Shown here piece by piece: positions 56,382 to 64,000 of a DNA stretch of 64,000 nt (the first letter of the stretch is position 1; every line of letters starts with the position of its first letter). This DNA is from Paenibacillus sp. DMB20. GTDB lineage: Bacteria > Bacillota > Bacilli > Paenibacillales > Paenibacillaceae. The notes under the pieces were generated by a model, which worked only from the letters and a program-made list of their open reading frames with translations, made no database searches and was not told the DNA's origin. The position numbers and the translations under genes were made by a program. The stretch lies in contig NZ_LAZU01000028.1 in the NCBI RefSeq assembly GCF_000987955.1, forward strand, positions 152,300 through 216,299, in the 5' to 3' direction.

Positions 56382-57156
56382 TTATTCGCCCGCGTCCGGT
56401 ACGTTGGAGATGCTTCGGTGCCTGGAATGCATTTTTGGTTTCTGGTGCTTTCCGTGAACAAAATCCGTGATAAACGGTTTTATTTTCGATTTCTTCTCTT
56501 CGTACCGCTCCTTCGTTATTCTGCCTTCCGCCAAATGCCGATCCAGATGTTCCGTGACGGCTTTAACCTGCTGATCGATGACCTCTTGCACGTTGACTCC
56601 TCTTTGTTCCGCAAGCTCCGCCAGCGTCTTTCCGGCGTGCAATCCTTTCATAATTTCCTCCGGAGACATATTCAGCACTTTGGCCAGACCTTCGATATCG
56701 GCCACTCGGGTATGTTTGCGCATGGCATTGTGCCAGCCGCCTTTTTTTGTCCATCAGCTTTTCCGCGGCAGCCGAATAATCCATCTCTACGCCCAGCGGT
56801 GCCGGTTTGGAAGCCGTCCGCGATTTCATCAGCTCGACCATCTTGGCTTTAAGCGCCGGTCTGTCGATCCCTTGTTTTCTGGCGATTTCGGCAAGAGATT
56901 CGTTAGTCAGCCGTTCACGGAGGGCCTTCGGCTCAAGACCCAAATAATCGGCCAGCTCTTTGAACAGACCGGGCGCTGCTTGGGAAGCTTGCAAATTGTA
57001 AGCAGGCAACAGCAGAGAGGAGGGTTCGGAACATTCTCCAGCCGAAGGTTTCTCCGTTTCCGTCGCGTGCGTTATTCCCTGTTGAACATCGAGTACGAGC
57101 ATTATGGTAAGGGTCAGGCTTATCAGAAGCTTTCCCCATTGACCATTCCGTTTCAC
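56382..57156 (-). CDS. secreted helical-repeat protein, about 257 aa (interrupted by +1 indel)
   Basis: The signal peptide hydrophobic core is LLISLTLTIMLVLDVQQG. The mature protein has two similar helical units: GLFKELADYLGLEPKALRER with SLAEIARKQGIDRPALKAKM, and IEGLAKVLNMSPEEIMKGL with TLAELAEQRGVNVQEVIDQQ. Then comes DRHLAEGRITKERYEEKKSK and a basic His-rich tail. The frame breaks in the run 56742-56748 (A7 on the coding strand); with six A it reads LMDKKGGWHNAMRKHTRVAD. The repeat style is common in secreted proteins of unknown role. ATG is at 57156. Confidence 0.7.
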
Positions 57157-57388
57157 TTGTACATACCGCCTTTCCGGGTTGTTTTGGTGTTTCCTTCCTC
57201 AGTGTTTCCGCTATAGCTGAAAACATCCTTAACGTTTGCTTAAAGTGGAATAAAATACCGGGTGCCGTCGTATAAATCTCTTCAGGGAAACTATCGACTC
57301 TTCTCTGCTAATATGGTATTGTATTAAAGCGAGAAAGATAAAGTCGGGAGATGGATAATTCCCGCCAAGTTTATAGGGGGCTTTTGGG

Positions 57389-58159
57389 ATGAGAAAGAAA
57401 TCATTAATGTTCATGGGAATTCTGTTGTTGATTATTTCCCTGGTGGGCTGCTCCAAAAGCGGGAGCGGCGACAATGAAATTATCGTTGGCATAGACGACA
57501 AATTTGCGCCGATGGGTTTTCGCGATGAAAAGAATGAAATTGTCGGCTTTGATATTGATTATGCCCGTGCCGCCGTGGAAAAGATGGGTTATAAGGTTAA
57601 ATTTCAGCCCATTGACTGGAAAACGAAAGAGTCGGAGCTGAGCAGCGGCCGGATCGACCTGATCTGGAACGGCTACACCATTACGGATGAACGAAAGGAA
57701 AAGGTCCTGTTTACGAAACCGTATTTGAAAAACAGCCAGGTCGTCGCGGTTTTGGCGGATTCCGATATTCACGGCATCAGTGACTTGGCGGGCAAAAACG
57801 TGGGCCTGCAAGCATTGTCCTCTGCGGCAGACGCTTTAAACGGGAGTGAAATAAAGTCCCAGATCAAGAGTGTATCCGAGTTTGCCGATAACGTTCTGGC
57901 GCTTAGCGATTTGAAAAACGGGCGTGTCGATGCCGTCATTATTGACGAAGTCGTTATCAAATACTACATGGCCAAAGAAGAAGGAACCTACAAGCTTCTA
58001 GACGAGTCGCTTGCGCCAGAGGAATACGGCATCGGGGTCAAGAAAGGGAACGAAGAGCTGCTGAACAAGCTGCAGGAAGCACTGGATGCTTTAAATGCGG
58101 ATGGAACGGCAGGCAAGATTTCCGAAAAATGGTTTGGCGAGGATAAAGTATTGAAATAG
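57389..58159 (+). CDS. amino acid ABC transporter substrate-binding lipoprotein
   Basis: 256 aa PBP type 2. Signal peptide with lipobox ISLVGC, then NEIIVGIDDKFAPMGFRDE, VGFDIDYARAAVEKMGYKVKF and GRIDLIWNGYTITDERKEKV. These fit polar amino acid or cystine binders. The exact substrate is not fixed. ATG 57389 follows TAGGGGGC. A hairpin (58187-58219) separates it from the permease gene, so the binding protein is likely made in excess. Confidence 0.92.
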   Translation: MRKKSLMFMGILLLIISLVGCSKSGSGDNEIIVGIDDKFAPMGFRDEKNEIVGFDIDYARAAVEKMGYKVKFQPIDWKTKESELSSGRIDLIWNGYTITDERKEKVLFTKPYLKNSQVVAVLADSDIHGISDLAGKNVGLQALSSAADALNGSEIKSQIKSVSEFADNVLALSDLKNGRVDAVIIDEVVIKYYMAKEEGTYKLLDESLAPEEYGIGVKKGNEELLNKLQEALDALNADGTAGKISEKWFGEDKVLK

Positions 58160-58186
58160 CGTGTTTTCTATATCCTTTCACTATTA

Positions 58187-58219
58187 AAAACCGGACTTTA
58201 CCCAAGGCTCCGGTTTTGT
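58187..58219 (+). terminator. partial terminator between binding protein and permease
   Basis: AAAACCGGA / TCCGGTTTT stem followed by GTTT; read-through to the permease is expected. Confidence 0.65.
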
Positions 58220-58262
58220 TTCGTACATCCATTAACGTTTTTTTACGGGAGCATAGATATTT

Positions 58263-58922
58263 ATGGACATCAACTACCTAATAGACATAACCATACCGAT
58301 GCTGGAAGGGGCCCGGGCGACCATTCTGTTGTTTATCATTGCCATTATGGCCTCTATTCCGCTCGGATTCGGACTAACCCTGTTGGTTAGAAGCTCGGTC
58401 AAACCGCTTGTCTGGCTGGCGAACGCTTATATTTACGTCATGCGGGGAACGCCGCTGCTGCTGCAGCTCTTGTTTTTCGTGTATGGACTTCCGATTTTGC
58501 CGGTGATCGGGGACTATCTCGTCATGGACCGCTTCGTGGCGGCCAGTCTCGCGTTTGTGTTAAACTATGCGGCTTACTTTGCGGAAATATTCCGCGGAGG
58601 CCTTCTGGCGATCGATAAGGGGCAGTACGAAGCTTCTCAGGTGCTGGGACTGAGCCGCTGGCAGATGACGTCGCGGATCATTTTGCCGCAGATGTTTCGG
58701 GTGGCCCTTCCAGCGGTATCCAATGAATCGATTACGTTGGTGAAGGATACGGCGCTTCTGTATGCGGTGGCTGTTCCGGAGATTCTTCATTTTGCGCAGA
58801 CCGCGGTTAACCGGGACTTCAAGCTGCTCCCCTTCTTTGTGGCGGGAGTGATTTTCCTGCTGATGACGCTGGTGCTGACGCTGTTGTTTAAATATCTGGA
58901 ACGCAAGTTCAAATTCGAATAG
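58263..58922 (+). CDS. amino acid ABC transporter permease
   Basis: 219 aa with five or six helices of the HisM/polar-amino-acid type. YVMRGTPLLLQLLFFVYGLP is the family N-terminal motif. NYAAYFAEIFRGGLLAIDKG followed by QYEASQVLGLSRWQMTSRII carries the EAA loop that meets the ATPase. ATG follows GGGAGCATAGATATTT. It lies 15 bases before the ATPase gene. Confidence 0.95.
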   Translation: MDINYLIDITIPMLEGARATILLFIIAIMASIPLGFGLTLLVRSSVKPLVWLANAYIYVMRGTPLLLQLLFFVYGLPILPVIGDYLVMDRFVAASLAFVLNYAAYFAEIFRGGLLAIDKGQYEASQVLGLSRWQMTSRIILPQMFRVALPAVSNESITLVKDTALLYAVAVPEILHFAQTAVNRDFKLLPFFVAGVIFLLMTLVLTLLFKYLERKFKFE

Positions 58923-58937
58923 AAGGAATGTCGTGAT

Positions 58938-59684
58938 ATGGCTATCATTGAAATCTCCAATGTGAAAAAATCATTTGGCAATCTGGATGTGCTGAAAGAT
59001 GTATCTTTTGAAGTAAATAAAAACGAGGTGGTTGCGATTATCGGTCCATCCGGTTCCGGTAAAAGCACCATGCTGCGGAGTTTGGTTCATCTGGAGGAAG
59101 TAAACGGAGGGAGCATACGGGTTCAGGATCGATTTCTGGTTGAAAACGGGGTTTATCCTGCGGCGAAACAAATCAAACAGGTCACGTCCCGAATGGGGAT
59201 GGTGTTTCAACATTTCAACCTGTTTCCTCATTTGACCGTCCAGGACAACCTGGAGCTGGCGCCGAGGCTCGTTAAAGGAGAGTCCGGGGAAACCGTCCGG
59301 CAGAAGAGTTCGGCTCTATTGCAGAAAGTAGGCTTGGCCAGCAAAGCGGATGCCTTTCCCGGCAATTTATCCGGCGGTCAAAAGCAGCGTGTGGCGATTG
59401 CAAGGGCCCTGATGATGAATCCGGACATCATGCTCTTTGATGAGCCGACCTCGGCGCTGGACCCCGAGTTGACAGGGGAAGTTTTGCAGGTTATTAAACA
59501 GCTTGCGGAAGAGCATATGACCATGGTCATCGTGACGCATGAAATGGGGTTTGCGCGCGATGTGGCGGACAGGATCATTTTTATGGACAACGGGGAAGTC
59601 ACGGAATCGGGAACTCCCGAACAGATTTTGAATCACCCTCAGGTTGAGCGTACTCGCGCATTTCTGAATCGGGCATTGCACTGA
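58938..59684 (+). CDS. amino acid ABC transporter ATP-binding protein
   Basis: 248 aa. Walker [16 protein letters not shown]-loop [15 protein letters not shown], signature [15 protein letters not shown], Walker [15 protein letters not shown] and switch His [10 protein letters not shown]; this is the GlnQ/HisP type. It powers uptake with the two genes before it. ATG follows AAGGAATGTCGTGAT. A strong terminator ends the operon. Confidence 0.96.
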   Translation: MAIIEISNVKKSFGNLDVLKDVSFEVNKNEVVAIIGPSGSGKSTMLRSLVHLEEVNGGSIRVQDRFLVENGVYPAAKQIKQVTSRMGMVFQHFNLFPHLTVQDNLELAPRLVKGESGETVRQKSSALLQKVGLASKADAFPGNLSGGQKQRVAIARALMMNPDIMLFDEPTSALDPELTGEVLQVIKQLAEEHMTMVIVTHEMGFARDVADRIIFMDNGEVTESGTPEQILNHPQVERTRAFLNRALH

Positions 59685-59712
59685 TTCCGGCTAATACGCG
59701 GAATGAAATCAG

Positions 59713-59749
59713 AGCCCGTGCCGTAAATTTACGGCGCGGGCTTTTTTTT
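59713..59749 (+). terminator. terminator of the amino acid ABC operon
   Basis: AGCCCGTGCCGTAAA / TTTACGGCGCGGGCT stem (one GT wobble) and T8. Confidence 0.85.
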
Positions 59750-59938
59750 CATGGTCAGTTATGGTAGAGGCGCAAAGAAGCTCATCTGGATATGTGAATT
59801 GCGGCTGGAATAAAAGAAGTCATGGTCAACAATATTAACAGGGCAGCCATAAACGCGAATACGCATAAGGCCAAGGAATAAATGCATTGAAAAAAGGAAT
59901 GCATCATCAACCAGCAACAGGAGAAGAGGTGTATCGCG

Positions 59939-60229
59939 ATGCAGCTTGAGCAAGACGCAGGTCTCAATGAAGGTTCTGGCGAAGAATTTGTCGCGGATAA
60001 TTTCGGCCAGGCGGAAACAGGCTTTGACCCCGATGCCCCGGATGCGGAGCATGTAAGCGCCGAACATATACCGCAACAACTCTTGGAACGATCCTATAAA
60101 GCACTCTACCGAAATATCAGCCATTGGGTTCGTCAAGCCGAAGAGTTGACGAATGTCCCCCGTACCGAAACTTTCGAGGAGAGTATGGAAAGCAACAATG
60201 AGGATACTCCTGCCGGGGTTGAAGAATAA
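59939..60229 (+). CDS. small acidic hypothetical protein, 96 aa
   Basis: ATG follows GGAGAAGAGGTG. Composition is strongly acidic (GLNEGSGEEFVADNF, FEESMESNNEDTPAGVEE) with one amphipathic helix in the middle (LLERSYKALYRNISHWVRQ). No signal peptide. I do not recognise the family; length and charge resemble small sporulation-linked proteins. A terminator-like stem follows. Confidence 0.6.
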   Translation: MQLEQDAGLNEGSGEEFVADNFGQAETGFDPDAPDAEHVSAEHIPQQLLERSYKALYRNISHWVRQAEELTNVPRTETFEESMESNNEDTPAGVEE

Positions 60230-60234
60230 AAGAT

Positions 60235-60282
60235 AAAAGCTGTAACCGGTCGCGCCAGAAAGCGGACGGTACAGCTTTTTTT
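60235..60282 (+). terminator. rho-independent terminator
   Basis: AAAGCTGTA / TACAGCTTT stem with an inner CCGGTCGCGCCAGAAAGCGG region, then T7. Confidence 0.7.
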
Positions 60283-60373
60283 AACAAGGGGAATGAAGTT
60301 CCGCGATTGCGGTAGTTTTCCCCGTATTACACCGGTATTCACACTAAAGATTCAAGTGCGTGTGCTGATGGCC

Positions 60374-60767
60374 TTATTGTTTTCTGTTTTTTCCAAACAG
60401 GGAATCTATGGACCAAACGCCGCTTCCCGTCAAAACCAGGGATACCGCAATCGCGATGAGAGCCAGATCAAGCTCGTATCCGTTCAGAAGGCCGGCGCTG
60501 ATTTTAGCCGTGAAAATGGCGACCAGCAAGACAAACGCGAGCACCAACGAAACAATCCGCGTTCCGGCACCAAGGATGAGCAGGATCCCGCCGACGGTTT
60601 CGATTACCGCTACGACGGCAGCCATATAACCCGGGATGCCTAAGCTTTCAAAAAAAGCCGGAAACATTGCCGATGCCGCTCTGAAATTTGTCAAGGCCAT
60701 GCGCCAAAAATATAATACCGAGCACAACCCGCAAAATGAGGCTGCTAAATGAAGCATAATTTTTCAA
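60374..60767 (-). CDS. DoxX family membrane protein (interrupted by +1 indel)
   Basis: Four-helix DoxX protein, about 130 aa. The true N-terminus is LKNYASFSSLILRVVLGIIF then LAHGLDKFQSG, found only after removing one base from the run 60650-60656. Then come FFESLGIPGYMAAVVAVIET, GILLILGAGTRIVSLVLAFV and the C-terminal helix. DoxX proteins lie in the membrane and are linked to thiol stress or quinone metabolism. TTG 60767 is about ten bases from GGAG. The promoter and operator at 60826-60871 drive it. Confidence 0.8.
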
Positions 60768-60825
60768 GATCAATCGACTCCTATTATTAATTTTGATAGC
60801 TTAAGACTAACTTTTTAATCTTATC

Positions 60826-60871
60826 ACTAACTTTATGTTAGTATGATAGCGACTAAACTTAACTTTGTCAA
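60826..60871 (-). promoter_or_regulatory. sigma-A promoter and operator of doxX
   Basis: On the minus strand: TTGACA (60866-60871), 17-base spacer, TATCAT (60843-60848), then directly downstream the perfect inverted repeat ACTAAC-ATAAA-GTTAGT (60826-60842). A repressor there would cover the transcription start. Further AACTTT/AAAGTT words around it suggest a larger site. The pattern resembles HxlR or MarR-type operators. Confidence 0.75.
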
Positions 60872-60989
60872 GCAGCTAACTATAAAATAGTCTGGTGGGA
60901 TTTTTTTTCAGGCTCTTGGGCCTATAGCATAAGTCCATCTCTTGTGGGGGAAAATACCCGAAATTGACAAATGCCGGGGGTGACTACAT

Positions 60990-61196
60990 TTGGAGCAAGT
61001 TCGCTTGGCACTGCATGAATCGATGGAAATCCACGAAATGCTTAATTTCAAAACCGTCTGCCTCGCCAAATCGAAAATGGCCCAGGGCCTCGTGTTCGAT
61101 CAGGACCTTCGGGCTCTGATGCAAAAGGATGTTGAACAGACCATTCAGGATATTCAGGAGCTCCAACATCTGTACCAGAGAGCTCCCATTCATTAA
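60990..61196 (+). CDS. yraG: spore coat-like protein YraG
   Basis: 68 aa. TTG 60990 follows GGGGGTGA. The sequence (LHESMEIHEMLNFKTVCLAK, then LVFDQDLRALMQKDVEQTIQ) is homologous to the 62752 gene, and the five-gene order matches B. subtilis yraG-yraF-adhB-yraE-yraD, a spore-linked cluster. It is thought to work with the CotF-like partner that follows 16 bases later. Confidence 0.82.
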   Translation: MEQVRLALHESMEIHEMLNFKTVCLAKSKMAQGLVFDQDLRALMQKDVEQTIQDIQELQHLYQRAPIH

Positions 61197-61212
61197 TGGA
61201 GGTTGAAAATAC

Positions 61213-61575
61213 ATGAACGATGATTATTTGGACCCGATCAACGCCGAAGGCATGCCGGATCAGGCAAATGCCTTCTTGGCCATGGATTTTTTGCTCTCCG
61301 TCAAAACCGGGGTACGGAACTGCGCCATCGCATTAACGGAAGCGGCCACCCCCGAGGTCCGCACCGTTTTCCGCAACCAGCTGCGCCATTCCCTGGCGAT
61401 GCATGAGGAGTTAAGCCGGATGATGATCCAAAAAGGTTGGCTTCACCCGAACGAAACCCGTAAGCAATACGAACTGGATATGCTGTCGGCCAAAACGACA
61501 ATGCAAATAGCGCAGATGAAGCTGTTTCCGAAGGATACGTCCAGGCTCGGCACGTTTGCGACACCAGATTATTAA
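61213..61575 (+). CDS. yraF: spore coat protein, CotF family (YraF-like)
   Basis: 120 aa. CotF fold: FLAMDFLLSVKTGVRNCAIA, LTEAATPEVRTVFRNQL, LAMHEELSRMMIQKGWLHP. It is a soluble helical protein without a signal. ATG 61213 follows TGGAGG; adhB is 20 bases after its stop. Paralogue of the 62964 gene. Confidence 0.88.
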   Translation: MNDDYLDPINAEGMPDQANAFLAMDFLLSVKTGVRNCAIALTEAATPEVRTVFRNQLRHSLAMHEELSRMMIQKGWLHPNETRKQYELDMLSAKTTMQIAQMKLFPKDTSRLGTFATPDY

Positions 61576-61595
61576 ACATTGGAGGAGCCTTCATC

Positions 61596-62732
61596 ATGAA
61601 AGCCGTTACGTACCAAGGCATTAAAAACGTTCAGGTCAAGGAGGTTCCGGATCCGAAGCTGATTAAAGACGATGATATGATCATCAAGCTGACCGCCACG
61701 GCCATTTGCGGCTCGGATCTGCATTTGATTCACGGAATGATCCCGAATTTTCCGCAGGATTACGTGATCGGTCACGAGCCTATCGGGATCGTTGAAGAAG
61801 CAGGACCCGGGGTGACGAAGCTGAAGAAGGGCGACCGGGTGATCATTCCTTTCAATATCAGCTGCGGAGAGTGTTTTTTTTGCAAAAACCAACTGGAGAG
61901 CCAGTGCGATAACTCGAATCCGAACGGCGATATGGGTGCTTATTTCGGTTACTCCGATACCACGGGCGGGTATCCGGGCGGACAGGCGCAGTACATGAGA
62001 GTGCCATACGCGAATTTTACGTCGTTTCGCGTTCCCGAAAGCTGCGAGATCGAAGACGAGAAACTCGTTCTCATAGCGGATGCCATGTCCACGGCTTATT
62101 GGAGCGTGGATAACGCTGGGGTTAAAAAGGGAGATACTGTCATTATCCTGGGATGCGGCCCCGTCGGTTTGCTAGCTCAGAAATTCGCATGGCATAAAGG
62201 GGCAAAGCGGGTGATAGCCGTGGATTATATCGATTACCGGCTGGAGCATGCCAAGCGTACGAACAAGGTGGAAACCGTTAATTTTGAGAAGTTTGACAAC
62301 GCCGGGCTTTATTTGAAAGAAATCACGCAGGGCGGGGCGGATGTCGTCATCGACGCGGTTGGAATGGACGGTAAAATGACGCCGCTTGAATTTGTCGCAT
62401 CCGGTTTGAAGCTGCATGGCGGCGCGCTGGGAGCCCTTGTGATGGCGGCGCAGGCCGTCCGTAAAGGAGGAACCATACAGGTAACGGGCGCTTACGGTAT
62501 GCGCTACAATGCTTTTCCGCTCGGCGATATTTTTCAGCGCAATGTTAATTTGAGGACGGGTCAGGCACCTGTTATTCATTACATGCCGCATCTTTACGAT
62601 CTCGTTGCACAGGGCAAAGTCGATCCGGGAGACGTGGTCACCCACGTGCTGCCGCTCGATCAGGCCAAGCGCGGATATGAGATATTTGACGATAAGCTGG
62701 ACGACTGCATTAAAGTGGTTCTGAAACCATAG
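61596..62732 (+). CDS. adhB: zinc-dependent alcohol dehydrogenase, AdhB-like
   Basis: 378 aa MDR enzyme. Catalytic zinc ligands in ATAICGSDLHLIHG (Cys), IGHEPIG (His-Glu) and the Asp of LIADAMSTAYW. The structural zinc loop is present but holds only three cysteines (SCGECFFCKNQLESQCDN has four, with usual spacing). The cofactor Rossmann motif is ILGCGPVGLLAQKFA. ATG 61596 follows TTGGAGGAGCC. Its place between CotF-like genes mirrors B. subtilis adhB and points to a role in spores; the substrate is unknown. Confidence 0.92.
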   Translation: MKAVTYQGIKNVQVKEVPDPKLIKDDDMIIKLTATAICGSDLHLIHGMIPNFPQDYVIGHEPIGIVEEAGPGVTKLKKGDRVIIPFNISCGECFFCKNQLESQCDNSNPNGDMGAYFGYSDTTGGYPGGQAQYMRVPYANFTSFRVPESCEIEDEKLVLIADAMSTAYWSVDNAGVKKGDTVIILGCGPVGLLAQKFAWHKGAKRVIAVDYIDYRLEHAKRTNKVETVNFEKFDNAGLYLKEITQGGADVVIDAVGMDGKMTPLEFVASGLKLHGGALGALVMAAQAVRKGGTIQVTGAYGMRYNAFPLGDIFQRNVNLRTGQAPVIHYMPHLYDLVAQGKVDPGDVVTHVLPLDQAKRGYEIFDDKLDDCIKVVLKP

Positions 62733-62751
62733 TAAAGGAGGAGATTGGTGA

Positions 62752-62967
62752 ATGACATATTCCTACGGGGAGCATGAAACCCTCGAGCTTTTGGAGATGA
62801 CAACCTTGAAAAGCAACAGCCTCATCAAGGCCAAAGCCATGCAACTGCTGGTTTCGGACGAGGATCTGAAGAGCATTCTTCGACAGGAAGTGGACTTGGG
62901 GACACGGCAGCTTCAACAACTGAGCACTTTAATTGAAAAGAAAATCGAAAGCGGGGGAATCCATTGA
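62752..62967 (+). CDS. yraE: spore coat-like protein YraE
   Basis: 71 aa; ATG 62752 follows AAAGGAGGAGA. EHETLELLEMTTLKSNSLIK and VSDEDLKSILRQEVDLGTRQ align with YraG at 60990. The stop overlaps the start of the next gene by 4 bases. Confidence 0.82.
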   Translation: MTYSYGEHETLELLEMTTLKSNSLIKAKAMQLLVSDEDLKSILRQEVDLGTRQLQQLSTLIEKKIESGGIH

Positions 62968-63260
62968 ATACGATTCTCGAGCATTTGCTCGGTTTGCATC
63001 ATTTGACGGATCAGGCCATTGCGACGGATTTCCTGCTCTCTTCGAAATCGGCCGTCCAGAATCTTGCGGTGGCCATAACCGAGGCGTCTAACCCGGAAAT
63101 CAGGGCCGTGCTGAACGATCATCTGGAAGAGGCCATAGCCAGCCATGAGCGGATATTCCGTTATATGATGGACAAAGGACACTATCGCCCATACAATATC
63201 GATGAGCAGCTTCATGTGGACTTGCGAACCGCCAAGACGGCGCTGGATATACCTTCCTAA
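62964..63260 (+). CDS. yraD: spore coat protein, CotF family (YraD-like)
   Basis: 98 aa. TTG 62964 overlaps the yraE stop. DQAIATDFLLSSKSAVQNLA, ITEASNPEIRAVLNDHLEEA and HERIFRYMMDKGHYRPYN are CotF motifs. It is the last gene of the cluster and has a terminator just after it. Confidence 0.88.
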   Translation: MNTILEHLLGLHHLTDQAIATDFLLSSKSAVQNLAVAITEASNPEIRAVLNDHLEEAIASHERIFRYMMDKGHYRPYNIDEQLHVDLRTAKTALDIPS

Positions 63261-63280
63261 ATTTCAAACCTCAAGTACAG

Positions 63281-63304
63281 GCCATCCGTCAAGGATGGTT
63301 TTTT
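63281..63304 (+). terminator. terminator of the yra-adhB cluster
   Basis: CCATCC / GGATGG stem, GTCAA loop, then T6. The 63305-63520 stretch after it holds no gene I can support. Confidence 0.8.
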
Positions 63305-63553
63305 CGTGTCCTGGAGATCCCAAGCAATGTATCCGGCCTGAAAAAAATCGAGCCCTCCGAACAAAGCAATCGGCATGAATTGCGAGGATCAGGCCCATAA
63401 GCAGCATCGTAATACATATAGTCATGGCGTCAGCTTCCTTCGTGATGATTTGACAGCAGCCCCATTGTTATACAACAATTTAATGGACCGTATGTTTTTA
63501 ACCAATCAAATTATCGAGTAATGCGGAAGGAAGGGGCGATAACCATAATAACC

Positions 63554-64000
63554 ATGGAAACGGAGCTGGAACTAATCCGGGAACGCTTCCGGCTCCCTGT
63601 CTTTACGAAGGCGGATTTGGTACAACACGAAGACGAACAGGATGATGTAAGGTACATATACAAAACGACGGCGGCTGACGGACGCTCTTATGCGGTTAGA
63701 ATTTTTTCCGATGCCTCTACCCAAGTAAGAGATCTTATCGGTCAGGCGAGGTTGTGCGAGCTTTATGCGGAAGCCGGGTTAAACGTTCCCAGACGGTTGC
63801 AGGGCGAGGACTCCTTACCCTATATGACACTGACCCGGAATGGTCAAAAGGCTTTTGCCGTGGTGGAGCATTGGATGCCTGGAGGCGAGCCGGAGCTGCT
63901 CGACATCAACCTGATCGGTCAAGCGGGAGAGTGGCTTGGCCAAATGCATCGCGTCTGTGAAGACGAAGAAATCCCGTTTTCCTCCGAAAGTCCGTGGGGC
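63554..64000 (+). CDS. phosphotransferase-like protein, 5' part only
   Basis: The frame is open from at least ATG 63521 to the window end. METELELIRERFRLPVF then KTTAADGRSYAVRIFSD, LCELYAEAGLNVPRRL, FAVVEHWMPGGEPEL and AGEWLGQMHRVCEDEE follow the N-lobe and hinge pattern of aminoglycoside/choline phosphotransferase (APH) fold kinases. The catalytic Brenner motif would be past the end. The start is unclear: GGAAGGGG lies between ATG 63521 and ATG 63554 and is badly spaced for both. Substrate unknown. Confidence 0.7.
   Translation, partial: METELELIRERFRLPVFTKADLVQHEDEQDDVRYIYKTTAADGRSYAVRIFSDASTQVRDLIGQARLCELYAEAGLNVPRRLQGEDSLPYMTLTRNGQKAFAVVEHWMPGGEPELLDINLIGQAGEWLGQMHRVCEDEEIPFSSESPWG

Noticed and set aside
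59782..59904. 40-codon minus-strand frame MHSFFQCIYSLALCVF, one hydrophobic helix
   Set aside because: No ribosome binding site before the ATG; hydrophobic frames are common in such sequence. A real small membrane protein is possible but unsupported.
63257..63425. Minus-strand frame of about 54 codons with a possible frameshift, MTICITMLLMGLILAIHA
   Set aside because: It has a fair ribosome site, but it would contain the yra-cluster terminator and reach the yraD stop, and the corrected frame is a guess.

Overview
The window looks like a chromosomal segment of a Paenibacillus-type, spore-forming Firmicute. The signs are strong GGAGG-type ribosome binding sites, frequent GTG and TTG starts, a bacillithiol-type FosB, an SLH-domain cell-wall enzyme, spore-coat-like CotF proteins arranged as in the Bacillus subtilis yraG-yraF-adhB-yraE-yraD cluster, small proteins also found in Bacillus (YqkE, YneQ, YuzB/DUF1450, YmaF) and a base composition near one half GC. 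I see no prophage, plasmid origin, CRISPR array or recognisable defence island. The only mobile element recognised is one IS200-type insertion sequence.

Layout. 1-7000: a small unknown gene, a Gfo/Idh/MocA oxidoreductase, a DUF72 protein and the odhA-odhB operon of the TCA cycle. 7000-16200: a lactonase-like beta-propeller protein, the IS200 copy, an SDR dehydrogenase, a DUF1450 protein, trhO, a three-gene ABC importer (TrpXYZ-like) and a CynX-type MFS transporter. 16300-22300: chrA, a thioredoxin-reductase-like flavoprotein, a cobalamin riboswitch followed by metE, and two small genes. 22400-29600: a MoxR/DUF58/DUF4129 operon leading into pullulanase, then an SLH-GH18 wall hydrolase. 29650-37000: tRNA-His, a ZIP transporter, yqkE, a tandem pair of structured repeats and a very large HAMP-array hybrid histidine kinase. 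37100-43800: GNAT, uridine-kinase-like and fosB genes, then a run of small stress or unknown genes. 43860-55500: an MFS transporter, a DUF2087 regulator with a GIY-YIG partner, DegV, a GH3 lipoprotein, a second hybrid kinase, a short SigA-like sigma factor, a divergent MurB homologue and Mn-dependent pyrophosphatase. 55700-64000: two secreted proteins, an amino-acid ABC importer, DoxX, the yra-adhB spore cluster and the start of a phosphotransferase gene.

Two things stand out. First, a family of about 110-120 bp structured intergenic repeats occurs four times (31088-31205, 31206-31325, 38680-38791, 56263-56374). The basal stem has different sequence in different copies but stays perfectly paired, while a roughly 70 nt core is conserved. 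I do not recognise this family and it is my best candidate for an undescribed element. Second, about twenty single-base or two-base indels break genes that otherwise read as intact, conserved families. Most are +1 in A or T runs, which points to homopolymer overcalling in the underlying sequence rather than real gene decay. Genes broken this way are reported over their full restored span. The same correction reveals three small genes that have no intact ORF (6794-6962 minus, 15890-16163 minus, 47692-47848 plus).

Regulation visible in the sequence includes the B12 riboswitch upstream of metE, a sigma-A promoter with a palindromic operator upstream of doxX, a 28 bp perfect palindrome in the leader of the TrpXYZ-like operon, a PerR/Fur-type box downstream of the sigma-factor promoter, a palindrome over the -35 of the DUF2087 regulator, and a leader hairpin that can hide the start of the IS200 transposase.
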